22,139 nucleotides of DNA from CAZVJU01 sp964627195 (GCA_964627195.1 CAZVJU010000018.1:1-22139); one strand, 5' to 3'. Counted from the stretch's first letter, positions 1 to 8,019 are shown. The notes: a model not told the origin generated them from the letters alone. Program-made: numbers and translations.

Positions 1-900
1 ACCAAAATGAAAAAGAAATGCAAAGAATGTAAGGAACTTAAAGAAGTTGGTAAACATGTAAAAGCCCGCGAGCTAATCCTTGACGCAGAAGCCGTAGGAA
101 TGGATCCGGAGATGATTAAGATGGTCAATTTTCAAACGACTATGCAAAGACGCAGGAAATATAATATAGCAGAAAAAGCGAAATCTGTTCCTTTAAAGTT
201 TCAGGTATTCGACATTATTTACAAAGACGGCGAAAACTTGATGGGCCTGCCTTATTACAAAAGACGTGAGATTTTAGAAAGGACGATTAGTGATAAAAAA
301 CTTCTTATAGTCGATGAAGCAATTGTTACCGCGGACCCTGAAGTTATAAATCGGGAATATCGGGAGAAAATTAAAGCCGGTTTGGAAGGAGTCATCATCA
401 AACAGTATGACACAACTTATCTTCCGGGAAGAACCGGTTGGCGGTGGGTAAAGATGAAGCAGGAAGAGGCTGCTTCCGGCAAACTTGCCGATACGGTTGA
501 TTGTGTTGTAATGGGCTATACTGCCGGACGCGGGAAAAGAGTAAGTTTTGGATTGGGACAGTTTTTAGTCGGAGTGCGAGATAATGGCGAGATAAAAACA
601 GTAACCAAGGTCGGGACGGGATTAACTGATGATCAATTTAGAGAACTTAAAAAAAGACTACTGGGATCTGAGGTTAAAGATAAACCTAAAAACTATGTAG
701 TTACAAAACTTTTGGAACCTGATTTTTGGGTTACTCCTCAAGTGATTGTAGAAATCGCGGCAGATGAAATTACCAAAAGTCCCAGTCATTCAGCCGGTTA
801 TGCTCTAAGGTTTCCAAGACTTGTGAAGTTTAGAGATGACAAGAGTGTTAGGGAAGCAACAACGGTGGAGGAGTTAAAAAGACTATTTAAATTACAATGA
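1..900 (+). CDS. ATP-dependent DNA ligase, 3' part (N-terminus outside window)
   Basis: The reading frame is open from the first base, so the ATG at 7 is probably internal and the motif I lysine (KxDG) lies upstream of the window. What remains matches the second half of the nucleotidyltransferase domain plus the OB-fold. Near the left edge LILDAEAVG fits motif III and FQVFDIIY fits motif IIIa. EGVIIK (about residues 127-132 counted from base 7) is motif IV, and WRWVKMK (144-150) is motif V, whose lysines contact the AMP. The remaining roughly 145 residues look like the OB-fold, with the usual DFWVTPQVIVEI and LRFPRLVKFRDDK stretches. The family seals nicks using ATP. The stop overlaps the next start as ATGA, so the two genes are probably co-translated. 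The family call is secure; whether it is the main replicative ligase or a repair ligase cannot be told here. Confidence 0.9.
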   Translation, partial: TKMKKKCKECKELKEVGKHVKARELILDAEAVGMDPEMIKMVNFQTTMQRRRKYNIAEKAKSVPLKFQVFDIIYKDGENLMGLPYYKRREILERTISDKKLLIVDEAIVTADPEVINREYREKIKAGLEGVIIKQYDTTYLPGRTGWRWVKMKQEEAASGKLADTVDCVVMGYTAGRGKRVSFGLGQFLVGVRDNGEIKTVTKVGTGLTDDQFRELKKRLLGSEVKDKPKNYVVTKLLEPDFWVTPQVIVEIAADEITKSPSHSAGYALRFPRLVKFRDDKSVREATTVEELKRLFKLQ

Positions 901-1443
901 AAGTGCTTCACTATTCTGATAGAGGAACATCTGAATTTCTTTCTTTGTATAATCAGTGCGATATTGTTATTTCAACAGGTGATCTTCAGATTTTTGATTT
1001 TGGAAATTACAGTGAGGTTATATCAAAAAAACCAGCCTTTGGGATTTACGGAAATCATGACTCGGGAAGATATTTGGAAGATTTGGGAATAATTAATTTA
1101 CATAATAAAAGCTACAAATTAAACGGAGTTACTTTGGGAGGATTTCAGGGGTGTTTAAAATATAAAGAAAGCGGAATTATGTATACCGAAGAAGATGCGG
1201 CAGTATTTGCAAATACTTTTCCTTATGTTGATGTTTTACTTCTTCATGCCGGGCCTTTCGGCATGCTTGATGATCCGTCTGATAGTGTACATATAGGGAG
1301 TAAAAATATAAGAAAGTATGTTTTAGAAAAAGAGCCGAAATATTTTTTTTTGCGGCCATCAATATACAAACGCAGAAATGGTTTATGGGAAAACTATGAT
1401 TTACAGGACTTACAAAGCAAGGATTATTGATATTGATATATAA
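897..1443 (+). CDS. Calcineurin-like metallophosphoesterase, frameshifted at a 9-T run
   Basis: Visible motifs are an N-terminal strand MKVLHYSD, then STGDL, then GNHD, then LLLHAGP. These are the metal-binding blocks of the calcineurin-like phosphoesterase fold. The N-terminal block lacks the His of DxH, as in some branches of the family. Read straight, the protein stops at 1430 with a nonsense tail (LRPSIYKRRN) and has no GHxx block. Dropping one T from the run at 1343-1351 gives KYFFCGHQYTNAEMVYGKT and a natural end (TYKARIIDIDI) at a TAA at 1441-1443. That restores the last metal-binding block, CGHQ. The break is therefore a sequencing or assembly indel, or a true slippery-site frameshift. 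The start overlaps the ligase stop (ATGA). The substrate is unknown; cyclic nucleotide or nucleic acid phosphodiesters are typical for the family. Confidence 0.82.
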
Positions 1444-1461
1444 TATTTAACAAAGGTCATT

Positions 1462-2250
1462 ATGGAAATTAACGAGCTCGAGAGAAAATTTGTTACCAAC
1501 AATAAAGGTATGACAGCGGCAGAATTTAGTCAGATGGCTCTTTATTATTGGGAATTATTTGAGACAGCAGGTGCAAGAGATAGAATTAAGATTGTTAAAA
1601 AAGCTGCATATTATGCAGTATGCGCTTTCAAGTTTGGTGAAACAAACCCTGATAAATTAAAAATTTTTATTAGTATTCTGGATGACGTTGTAAAAATTCA
1701 TACATTCCCTGGCGAATTTGCCCGCGATAAAACAAAAATAATCAAGAAGTTAAAAGAACTTGGAGGAGGGAAGAAAACATCTGTTCTTAAAGAAATTAAA
1801 GGTAAGGTGCAGGTTGAAAGTGGAATGGTTGGAGTAGGTGATTCTTCTTTCAATATTAATTTTAAAGATTATAAAGAAACGGAATTTGTTGAAATTATCA
1901 AAAAAGGCGAATATTTATTTTTTAGAACCGGAGGAGACGGGGACTTTGGTGCGAAACTTAGATTTGTAACAGGTGATGAACCAATTGCACAAGATGAAGA
2001 ATACAAACACATAATCTTTTCCTCTGGTATATATAATATTAATTTCCCTTCCGGAAAAGTGAGACTTTCAGATTTACATCATAAAGATGATGAGGGTAAC
2101 GGATTAACTATGGAAGTTGAGCCGGGAGTTTATAAAGTTGCAGTATATACTTACGATGTCCCAGAGAAATATTTTGGCTTTATTACAGTTATGTCAAAGA
2201 CTACGGAAGCACCTACAAATAAAGTCGAGAAACTTGATGTATTGGGGTAG
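1462..2250 (+). CDS. Unknown protein: helical N-terminal half, beta-rich C-terminal half
   Basis: This 262-residue protein was not recognised. Residues 1 to about 100 read as amphipathic helices (ELERKFVTNNKGMTAAEFSQMALYY and on). After a GGGKK linker, residues of about 115-250 are rich in short beta stretches and glycine turns (SGMVGVGDSSFNI, FFRTGGDGDFGAKLRF, PGVYKVAVYTYDV). There is no signal peptide or membrane segment, so it is probably cytoplasmic. AAAGG at 1452-1456 serves as a weak ribosome site 5 nt before the ATG. It follows the phosphoesterase by 18 nt (from the restored stop) and may belong to the same operon as the ligase. No catalytic motif could be defended. The next gene has its own promoter, so this is probably the operon end. 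Confidence 0.6.
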   Translation: MEINELERKFVTNNKGMTAAEFSQMALYYWELFETAGARDRIKIVKKAAYYAVCAFKFGETNPDKLKIFISILDDVVKIHTFPGEFARDKTKIIKKLKELGGGKKTSVLKEIKGKVQVESGMVGVGDSSFNINFKDYKETEFVEIIKKGEYLFFRTGGDGDFGAKLRFVTGDEPIAQDEEYKHIIFSSGIYNINFPSGKVRLSDLHHKDDEGNGLTMEVEPGVYKVAVYTYDVPEKYFGFITVMSKTTEAPTNKVEKLDVLG

Positions 2251-2304
2251 TTAGGAAGATCTTTAAAGGCTGAACCCTTGAAGGGGTATATAGCTTATGG
2301 TTCA

Positions 2305-2333
2305 TTGACAATATGTACATGATGTACTAATAT
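2305..2333 (+). promoter_or_regulatory. Promoter of the Phd/PIN toxin-antitoxin cassette
   Basis: TTGACA at 2305-2310 is a perfect -35. A spacer of exactly 17 bp is followed by TAATAT at 2328-2333 (4 of 6 matches to TATAAT). Transcription would be expected to begin about 7 nt later, at 2340, which is the A of the antitoxin start codon, so the message would be leaderless. Confidence 0.7.
2314..2327. promoter_or_regulatory. TGTACA-containing palindrome between -35 and -10 (candidate autoregulatory operator)
   Basis: GTACATGATGTAC at 2315-2327 is a perfect inverted repeat (6+1+6), and with the T at 2314 it contains the hexamer TGTACA. It fills the spacer of the cassette promoter, so a bound protein would block polymerase. 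YefM antitoxins of the Phd/YefM superfamily are known to bind palindromes with a TGTACA core, and the first gene downstream is a member of that superfamily. Autorepression is inferred. Confidence 0.6.
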
Positions 2334-2339
2334 TAAAAT

Positions 2340-2612
2340 ATGACGACAACTGTTACAGTTTCTAAATTCAGGGAAAACTTATCCAAATATATCGACCTTG
2401 TAAACGAAAAAGGGAGAGATGTGGAGATTGTTGATGGGAGAAAGGGAAAGGTGATAGCAGCATTAGTGAGAAGGAAGAAAAAAGAGTTTAATTGGGATGA
2501 ACATATGAAATTTATGGAAAATTTTAAACCCTTTTGGACTGAAGAAGATACAAAACACCTAAGAAAATTAAGGAAAGCCGACAGAGAAAGATTGAAAAAA
2601 CTGAATTGGTGA
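2340..2612 (+). CDS. Phd/YefM-family antitoxin
   Basis: This 90-residue protein begins TTTVTVSKFRENLSKYIDLV, the standard Phd/YefM opening: a strand, then the helix that normally dimerises and binds DNA. VEIVDGRKGKVIAALVRRKK follows, as in the family. The charged C-terminal half (about 50-90) would be disordered until it wraps round the toxin. It sits 28 nt upstream of a PIN toxin on the same strand, the usual order of a type II toxin-antitoxin module. The start codon coincides with the predicted transcription start, so no Shine-Dalgarno site is expected. A TGTACA palindrome in the promoter supports autorepression by this protein or the toxin complex. The long basic tail (RKLRKADRERLKKLNW) is typical in style. 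The family call is good; pairing with the downstream toxin is inferred from position. Confidence 0.8.
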   Translation: MTTTVTVSKFRENLSKYIDLVNEKGRDVEIVDGRKGKVIAALVRRKKKEFNWDEHMKFMENFKPFWTEEDTKHLRKLRKADRERLKKLNW

Positions 2613-2640
2613 TTTTTTAAGCTAATTTTCAAATGTATCG

Positions 2641-3033
2641 ATGAAAGTGGTTATAGATTCTTCTATTTTTATAGACTACGTACGTGCCAAAGAGGGTTTA
2701 CTTTTTCAACTTACAGAGTTAAATAGGGAAAGGAAATTAATTTTATATGTTCCGACCGCGGTTGTTGCTGAACTTTGGGCAGGTTTAAGCATGTCCAAAA
2801 AAGAGAATGAAAAATCTATGAAACTTCTGCTCCAGTCAATAAAAGTTATTCCCCTATCAAAACAGTTGGCAGAAAAATCGGGTTTGCTTAGGAGAAAGAG
2901 AGATGTGATAGGATTTGCAGATTCAATTGTGGCGGCAACCACCCTTTATCTTGACGCCCAACTTGCCACCTCAAATAAAAAGCATTTCGAGAACGTAAAG
3001 GGAATCAGACTTTTCGAAGGAAAGAAAGTTTAA
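2641..3033 (+). CDS. vapC: PIN-domain ribonuclease toxin (VapC-like)
   Basis: This 130-residue protein is the right length for VapC. The Mg2+-binding acidic residues of the PIN domain are visible: D6 in VVIDSSIFIDY, E44 in VVAELWAG and D94 in GFADSIVAAT. A fourth position, N112 in LATSNKKHF, is Asn where many members have Asp; Asn is also common there. VapC toxins are endoribonucleases, often cutting tRNA or the 23S sarcin-ricin loop; which target applies here cannot be read from sequence. It lies 28 nt after the Phd-type antitoxin and shares its promoter. The gene ends 9 nt before the P-type ATPase start, so transcripts may run on into the pump. All core residues are present, so it is probably active. 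Confidence 0.85.
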   Translation: MKVVIDSSIFIDYVRAKEGLLFQLTELNRERKLILYVPTAVVAELWAGLSMSKKENEKSMKLLLQSIKVIPLSKQLAEKSGLLRRKRDVIGFADSIVAATTLYLDAQLATSNKKHFENVKGIRLFEGKKV

Positions 3034-3042
3034 ACTCAACTT

Positions 3043-5544
3043 GTGGTAGCATGGATGTATATGGAGTCCTTAAGTTTAGGCTTAACTTCAGAAGAGGCTA
3101 AAGTGAAATTGGTAAAATACGGTTCCAATATTTTACCTGACAAGCCGCCACCGTCTTTGTTAAGCATCTTTTTTTCTCAATTTAAAAATCCTTTAGTTTA
3201 TATTTTGTTAGCAGCCGGAATAGTTACTTTATTCTTAGGAGATTTTTCTGACTCCGCAATAATATTTTTCGTCGTTTTAGTTAATTCGCTTTTGGGATTT
3301 ATCCAGGAGAAAAAAGCCAACAGCGCTCTCGCTTCTTTAAGATCTTTAGTTCGGCCATCAGCCAAGGTTATACGAGATGGAAAAAAAATAAGAGTTGATA
3401 GCAACAAAATTGTCCCCGGAGACATCGTCGAGCTCGAACTTGGAGATAAAATTCCAGCTGATGGGAAATTACTGCAGGCCAATAGATTTTTTGTTGAGGA
3501 GGCAATTTTGACCGGCGAGTCACTTCCTGTTGGCAAAGAGAAAGATGGCGAGGTATATATGGGAACGATAGTTTCTACAGGAGAGGCTTTGATGGAAGTA
3601 GTTGTTACAGGAGCAAAAACACAAATGGGGAAAATTGCAGTCTCGATTCAAAAGCCTGACGAAGATACGCCGTTAACAAAACAGTTAAAAAAATTCAGTG
3701 GCCAGCTGACACTTTTGGTTATAGTTTTAACACTCTTTGTATTTCTGGTGGGGTTACTAACAGGGAAAGACTTGGTCGAAATTTTCAAGACCTCAGTTGC
3801 ACTGGCCGTTTCGTCAATCCCGGAGGGACTTTTGATTGCATTAACTGTAGTACTTGCCGTTGGGATGCAGAGAATATTAAAGATGAAGGGTTTAGTGAGA
3901 AATCTTGTTTCAGCTGAAACCCTTGGCGGAGTCACAACTTTGTGTGTCGATAAAACCGGAACATTAACATATGGTAAGTTGAAGGTAGTCGAGGAAGAAG
4001 GAGAGATTGAAGAGGTGTGTTTACAGCATTTCGCTTCCTCTAAAGATCCGATTATGGTCGCAGCAAAAAGTTGGCTTAAAGAACATTCGACCCATTTTGA
4101 AAAGATAGGAGAAAAATTTACCAAAGACTGTCGGCTTATCGACTCAATTCCCTTTACTCCGAAAAACAGGTTTTATGCAACTCTCATTAAACACAGGGAC
4201 GGAGATTGTGAAATTTACATAAACGGCGCACCGGAACATTTATTGGAATGGTCGACTTTGAAAATTGATGTGCAAAAAGAAATAAGGGAAAGGATAAGAC
4301 AGTTAACTAAGGAAGGGAAACGCGTGATTGGGATGGCGAAAAAGGATGTAGCCGAAACCTTTAATAAAATTTCTGAGGCGGATGTAAAAACCAAGCTGGA
4401 ATGGGTTGGCATCTTGGTTTTTAGTGATCCGGTTCGGGATGGTGTGACGGAAGCATTCAGAAAAACACAGGATGCGGGGATAAGAACAATATTAATAACA
4501 GGCGATTATGCTGAAACCGCGCTCGCCGTAATGAGGGAACTAGATATGAATATAAGCGGTGAGAGGGTTATAGAAGGACATGATTTGGAGAAAATGACTG
4601 AGACTGAAGTTTCAAAGCACCTTGTGAGATTATACAGGGAAGGGAAGGGCGCAATTTTGTTTGCGCGGACACGCCCTGAACAAAAACTAAAAGTAATTAC
4701 TGCCCTTAAGGCAAACGGCGAGATAGTTGCAATGATGGGAGACGGGGTAAATGACGCTCCGGCTCTTCATCGGGCGGATATTGGTATTGTGGTTGGAGAC
4801 GCAACCGATGTGGCCAAGGAATCAGCCGACTTAGTGCTTATGGATTCTAGTTTTGAAACAATAGTTGCAACCATTCGTGAGGGAAGAGGAATATTTGACA
4901 ACATTAGAAAGATTATTTTGTACTTACTCAGCGATTCTTTTGAGGAAATAGTTGCAGTTACCGGTAGTATGGCTCTTGCATTGCCACTACCGGTTTCAGC
5001 AATCCAAATCTTGTGGATAAATATCGTATCAGATGGATTCCCTCATTTATCATTGACTGTTGATCCGAAAGTAAAAGACATAATGCAAAAACCTCCCAGG
5101 TCACCCCAAGCGAATCTTGTGGCAAAATGGATGAAGGTTTTAATTTTTATTGTTTCTTTAAGTGGGGGGGTAGTTGCTTTGGTTCTTTTTTCGTATTATT
5201 TCCAGAAAACTTCTGATATCACCCTTGCCAGATCTATTGCTTTTGCAACATTGGGTGTGAATTCTTTGGTTTATGTGTTTTCGGTAAGAACTTTAACAGA
5301 ACCTTTCTGGGATGAAAATCCTTTGGCTAATAAGTGGTTGAACGCGGCAGTAATTGCGGGTTTAGTTTTCCTGGTTTTGCCTTTTACAACACACGGTTTA
5401 AGAAATTTCTTCGGTCTTAAGCCTTTAAGTCTGGGGGAGTGGATCAGTGTATTTGTGGCGTCAGCAATTATGTTTATAATAATTGAAGTATCTAAAGTGC
5501 TATTTAGGGCGCGCTTTGTAAAAGAAGAATATATTCACTCATGA
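3043..5544 (+). CDS. P2A-type cation-transporting ATPase, probably Ca2+ exporter
   Basis: This 833-residue P-type ATPase has every hallmark. LTGES is at about 156-160 (actuator). SIPEGLL at 258-264 is the TM4 ion site. CVDKTGTLT carries the phosphorylated Asp303, and MMGDGVNDAP lies around 567-571. TM5 has SFEEI (E635) and TM6 has NIVSD (N660, S663, D664). These line up with the SERCA/PMR1 ligands Glu309, Glu771, Asn796, Thr799 and Asp800, with Thr replaced by Ser. That pattern favours Ca2+ (or Mn2+) over Na+/K+ or heavy metals. The N-terminus has the usual LTSEEAKVKLVKYGSN block. Start is uncertain among GTG 3043, ATG 3055 and ATG 3061; no ribosome site decides it. The next gene, a cation antiporter, overlaps the stop by ATGA, giving a pump-exchanger operon. 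Confidence 0.92.
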   Translation: MVAWMYMESLSLGLTSEEAKVKLVKYGSNILPDKPPPSLLSIFFSQFKNPLVYILLAAGIVTLFLGDFSDSAIIFFVVLVNSLLGFIQEKKANSALASLRSLVRPSAKVIRDGKKIRVDSNKIVPGDIVELELGDKIPADGKLLQANRFFVEEAILTGESLPVGKEKDGEVYMGTIVSTGEALMEVVVTGAKTQMGKIAVSIQKPDEDTPLTKQLKKFSGQLTLLVIVLTLFVFLVGLLTGKDLVEIFKTSVALAVSSIPEGLLIALTVVLAVGMQRILKMKGLVRNLVSAETLGGVTTLCVDKTGTLTYGKLKVVEEEGEIEEVCLQHFASSKDPIMVAAKSWLKEHSTHFEKIGEKFTKDCRLIDSIPFTPKNRFYATLIKHRDGDCEIYINGAPEHLLEWSTLKIDVQKEIRERIRQLTKEGKRVIGMAKKDVAETFNKISEADVKTKLEWVGILVFSDPVRDGVTEAFRKTQDAGIRTILITGDYAETALAVMRELDMNISGERVIEGHDLEKMTETEVSKHLVRLYREGKGAILFARTRPEQKLKVITALKANGEIVAMMGDGVNDAPALHRADIGIVVGDATDVAKESADLVLMDSSFETIVATIREGRGIFDNIRKIILYLLSDSFEEIVAVTGSMALALPLPVSAIQILWINIVSDGFPHLSLTVDPKVKDIMQKPPRSPQANLVAKWMKVLIFIVSLSGGVVALVLFSYYFQKTSDITLARSIAFATLGVNSLVYVFSVRTLTEPFWDENPLANKWLNAAVIAGLVFLVLPFTTHGLRNFFGLKPLSLGEWISVFVASAIMFIIIEVSKVLFRARFVKEEYIHS

Positions 5545-6509
5545 TTCCAGTTATTAGTTTTCTCATTATCATCTTTTCACTTCTGCTTATAAAGGCTGCT
5601 GACATGGTTATTGTTGCGGGGAGAAGGATAGCTCAGGAAGCACATATTGCAACATATTCAGTTGCTGCAATTATTTTGGCACTTGGTACTTCGCTTCCTG
5701 AGCTTTTTGTCGGAATAACATCGGCATTGGAAGGTTCCCCGAATTTAGCATTCGGAGTTGTATTAGGTTCAAATATCTCGAATGTTGCTCTCATCGGGGG
5801 AATATCAGCACTTATGGTCGGCAAAGTTTTTGTGCGCGATTATGTAAAAAGCGACGTTTGGATTTCTCTTTTTGCTGGAACCTTACCCTTATTTCTAGCT
5901 TTGGATAAAAGCATAAGTCGGGTGGACGGGTTAATTTTACTGATGGTTTATTTTGCCTATACAACAGGGTTTTTTAAAAGAAGGTTCGAAGAAGTCGGTA
6001 AAAAACAAGCCGAGGAGAAGTTTGTTTACCGTTTCGTAAGAGAGTTTAAAACAATTGAGTCTATAAAAGCAAAAGAATTTGGTCGCCTTTTTTTAGGTCT
6101 GGCACTGTTACTTTTTTCAGCCGATATGCTGGTTAGGTTTTCAAGTCAGCTTGCAAGTTTAGCCAATATTCCGGTATTTTTGATAGGCCTTTTTGTACTT
6201 GCGATTGGAACATCCTTGCCGGAATTTGCGTTTTCTATAAGAAGTTTGGAAGATCATGAGCCCAGTATGTTTTTCGGGAATATTTTAGGCTCAACTATTG
6301 CCAACTCAACTTTGATTATAGGGCTAACCACTCTCATTTCTCCTTTAGAGATAACAGGCTTTAATGAGTATGTTACCGGAGTTGTTGCCTTTTTTGTCAT
6401 ATTTTTGACGTTCTGGTTTTTCATCAAATCCAAGCATAGGTTGGATCGGTGGGAAGCAGGAGTACTTCTTATTTTGTATTTTATCTTCGTAGTTGTAGAA
6501 GTCCTTTAA
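5541..6509 (+). CDS. CaCA-family cation antiporter (YrbG-like Ca2+/Na+ or Ca2+/H+ exchanger)
   Basis: This 322-residue membrane protein has the duplicated alpha repeats of the calcium/cation antiporter superfamily. Repeat 1 has GTSLPEL (49-55) followed by GSNISN (76-81). Repeat 2 has GTSLPEF (223-229) followed by GSTIAN (250-255). The Glu of each GTSLPE block is an ion ligand in NCX-type structures. About ten membrane helices can be drawn, with a charged cytoplasmic loop at about 145-180 (KRRFEEVGKKQAEEK). It is translationally coupled to the Ca2+ ATPase (ATGA overlap), so both probably expel the same ion, one driven by ATP and one by an ion gradient. The counter-ion cannot be decided from sequence. 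Confidence 0.88.
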   Translation: MIPVISFLIIIFSLLLIKAADMVIVAGRRIAQEAHIATYSVAAIILALGTSLPELFVGITSALEGSPNLAFGVVLGSNISNVALIGGISALMVGKVFVRDYVKSDVWISLFAGTLPLFLALDKSISRVDGLILLMVYFAYTTGFFKRRFEEVGKKQAEEKFVYRFVREFKTIESIKAKEFGRLFLGLALLLFSADMLVRFSSQLASLANIPVFLIGLFVLAIGTSLPEFAFSIRSLEDHEPSMFFGNILGSTIANSTLIIGLTTLISPLEITGFNEYVTGVVAFFVIFLTFWFFIKSKHRLDRWEAGVLLILYFIFVVVEVL

Positions 6510-6530
6510 AAACCTCTAAATTCGGTTTTT

Positions 6531-6583
6531 AAGTCGCCTTGGGCGACGACTTATAGCATCTCATTTCAATTTTTTGAAATGAG
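6531..6583. terminator. Two hairpins after the antiporter gene (possible terminator or 5' leader structure)
   Basis: Hairpin 1: GTCGCC (6533-6538) pairs with GGCGAC (6542-6547) across a TTG loop; AAGTCG (6531-6536) can instead pair with CGACTT (6547-6552). Hairpin 2: CTCATTTCAA (6560-6569) pairs perfectly with TTGAAATGAG (6574-6583) across TTTT. Neither has a downstream T run, so intrinsic termination is uncertain. They may instead belong to the leader of the next gene. Confidence 0.4.
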
Positions 6584-6609
6584 CTGTAGAATTCGCTTAA
6601 GTAGGAAAA

Positions 6610-7935
6610 ATGCAAGTCATAGCGGATTTGGAGGTTCACAGTAAATATGCCCGAGCGGTTTCGCCTTCGATGGATGTGCCGACCATTGCCGACTGGGCAG
6701 ATAAAAAGGGTATTAATCTCGTCGGAACCGGGGATTTTACTCATCCGATGTGGCTACGGGAACTGGAAGCTAATTTGGAAGAAGATGCTGAGGGAATATA
6801 TAGGTTAAAGTCTCAGTCGAAAGATGGTTCTCCTCTGGGTGAAAAAGCCAGATTTCTTCTGACGTCCGAGGTTTCCTGTATGTATAAGCATGGGGGGAAA
6901 GGCAGAAGAGTACACATAATGATATATATGCCTTCATTCGAGTCCGTTAAAAAATTTAATACGGAACTTACCGCTCACGGGGCAAATCTCTTTTCAGACG
7001 GCAGGCCGATTATGGGTTTGAGCCTTGCACAGGTAGCTGAAATAGCCTATGAAGCGAATGAGAAAGCCTTGGTTATTCCTGCTCACGTCTGGACGCCGTG
7101 GTTTGGGTTTTATGGAAGCATGAGCGGATATGATTCTCTAATGGAGGCATTTGGAGATTTGGAAAAAAAGATTCCGGCAGTGGAAACGGGACTTAGTAGT
7201 GATCCTGTGATGAACTGGAGAATAGCTGAACTGACCGATAAGCGTATTGTGTCTTTTGGCGATGCACATTCCCCTCAGAAGTTAGGCCGTGAGGCAACTG
7301 TCTTTGAGATGGGTGAATTATCGTACGATGCAATCGGCCGGGCATTGTGGGGGAAGGGGCCGGAAAAAATTGCTTATACCATAGAGTTTTATCCCGAAGA
7401 AGGTAAATACCACTACACTGGTCACAGGAAGTGTAGCATTGCCTATTCGCCGGATGATGCGAGAAAAATGGGTATGACATGTCCTGTCTGTGGGCGGGCA
7501 CTTACAGTAGGAGTTATGAGCAGAGTTGAAACACTAGCCAGTTTAGAGGTTGAAGTTGAGTCGGAAATAGATAGTTTTGGTGTCAGGTGGATTAAGGATA
7601 AATCGGCGAAGAATCCTTCTTATATTATGCTTGTTCCTCTTTTGGAAATACTTGCAGAGAGTCTTAGTTTGGGAGTGAGCAGCAAAAAAGTGATGGATCT
7701 TTACGAACTTTTAGTATCACGATTAGGTAGTGAATTTTCAGTACTTCTCAAAACTCCTTTGGAAGATATCGCGAAGATTGGGGGACACAGAGCATCTGAG
7801 GCAATACAGAAAGTTCGGAGTGGAGATATTGTTATTACACCGGGGTTTGATGGTGTATTCGGGACTGTTAAAATCTGGCCTTCCTCTTCTCAGACAACTG
7901 AGGATAAAAAAGAAGAGCAAACCTCGTTGTTTTAA
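6610..7935 (+). CDS. Endonuclease Q-like PHP-domain DNA repair nuclease
   Basis: This 441-residue protein matches the Endonuclease Q family, known from Thermococcales, methanogens and some bacteria, which nicks 5' of deaminated bases and abasic sites. The PHP metal centre is visible: ADLEVHSKYARA (His10; the usual first His is Glu8), GTGDFTHP (Asp42, His45), TSEVS (Glu87), VHIMIY (His102), PAHVWTPW (His159) and FGDAHSP (Asp218, His220). A zinc-binding segment follows with Cys275, Cys291 and Cys294 (HRKC, CPVC). The C-terminal helical domain has a helix-hairpin-helix-like IAKIGGHRASEAI and the typical TPGFDGVFGTVKIW. The last residues are QTSLF, matching the bacterial beta-clamp motif QL(S/D)LF. 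A weak AAGTAGG ribosome site precedes the ATG. The family call is confident; the enzyme's activity here is inferred. Confidence 0.85.
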   Translation: MQVIADLEVHSKYARAVSPSMDVPTIADWADKKGINLVGTGDFTHPMWLRELEANLEEDAEGIYRLKSQSKDGSPLGEKARFLLTSEVSCMYKHGGKGRRVHIMIYMPSFESVKKFNTELTAHGANLFSDGRPIMGLSLAQVAEIAYEANEKALVIPAHVWTPWFGFYGSMSGYDSLMEAFGDLEKKIPAVETGLSSDPVMNWRIAELTDKRIVSFGDAHSPQKLGREATVFEMGELSYDAIGRALWGKGPEKIAYTIEFYPEEGKYHYTGHRKCSIAYSPDDARKMGMTCPVCGRALTVGVMSRVETLASLEVEVESEIDSFGVRWIKDKSAKNPSYIMLVPLLEILAESLSLGVSSKKVMDLYELLVSRLGSEFSVLLKTPLEDIAKIGGHRASEAIQKVRSGDIVITPGFDGVFGTVKIWPSSSQTTEDKKEEQTSLF

Positions 7936-7941
7936 TACTTC

Positions 7942-7970
7942 TTGACTGCAAAGCATTTTCTGAGTAAAAT
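7942..7970 (+). promoter_or_regulatory. Promoter of the STAND/OmpR-type regulator gene
   Basis: TTGACT (7942-7947, 5 of 6) and TAAAAT (7965-7970, 5 of 6) are separated by exactly 17 bp. The start point would be near 7977, inside a set of 9-bp repeats, leaving a leader of about 43 nt. A second TAAAAT occurs at 8000-8005 within a repeated 12-mer (7962-7973 and 7997-8008). Confidence 0.7.
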
Positions 7971-7997
7971 CTGACTAAACTGACTAAGCTGAGTTAG
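7971..7997. repeat. Three 9-bp tandem repeats over the predicted transcription start
   Basis: CTGACTAAA (7971-7979), CTGACTAAG (7980-7988) and CTGAGTTAG (7989-7997) stand head to tail, immediately after the -10. They are bracketed by two copies of GAGTAAAATCTG (7962-7973 and 7997-8008). OmpR-type winged helices bind direct repeats of about this spacing, and the gene downstream encodes one, so an autoregulatory operator is inferred. Confidence 0.55.
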
Positions 7998-8019
7998 AGT
8001 AAAATCTGCCTGCAATATT

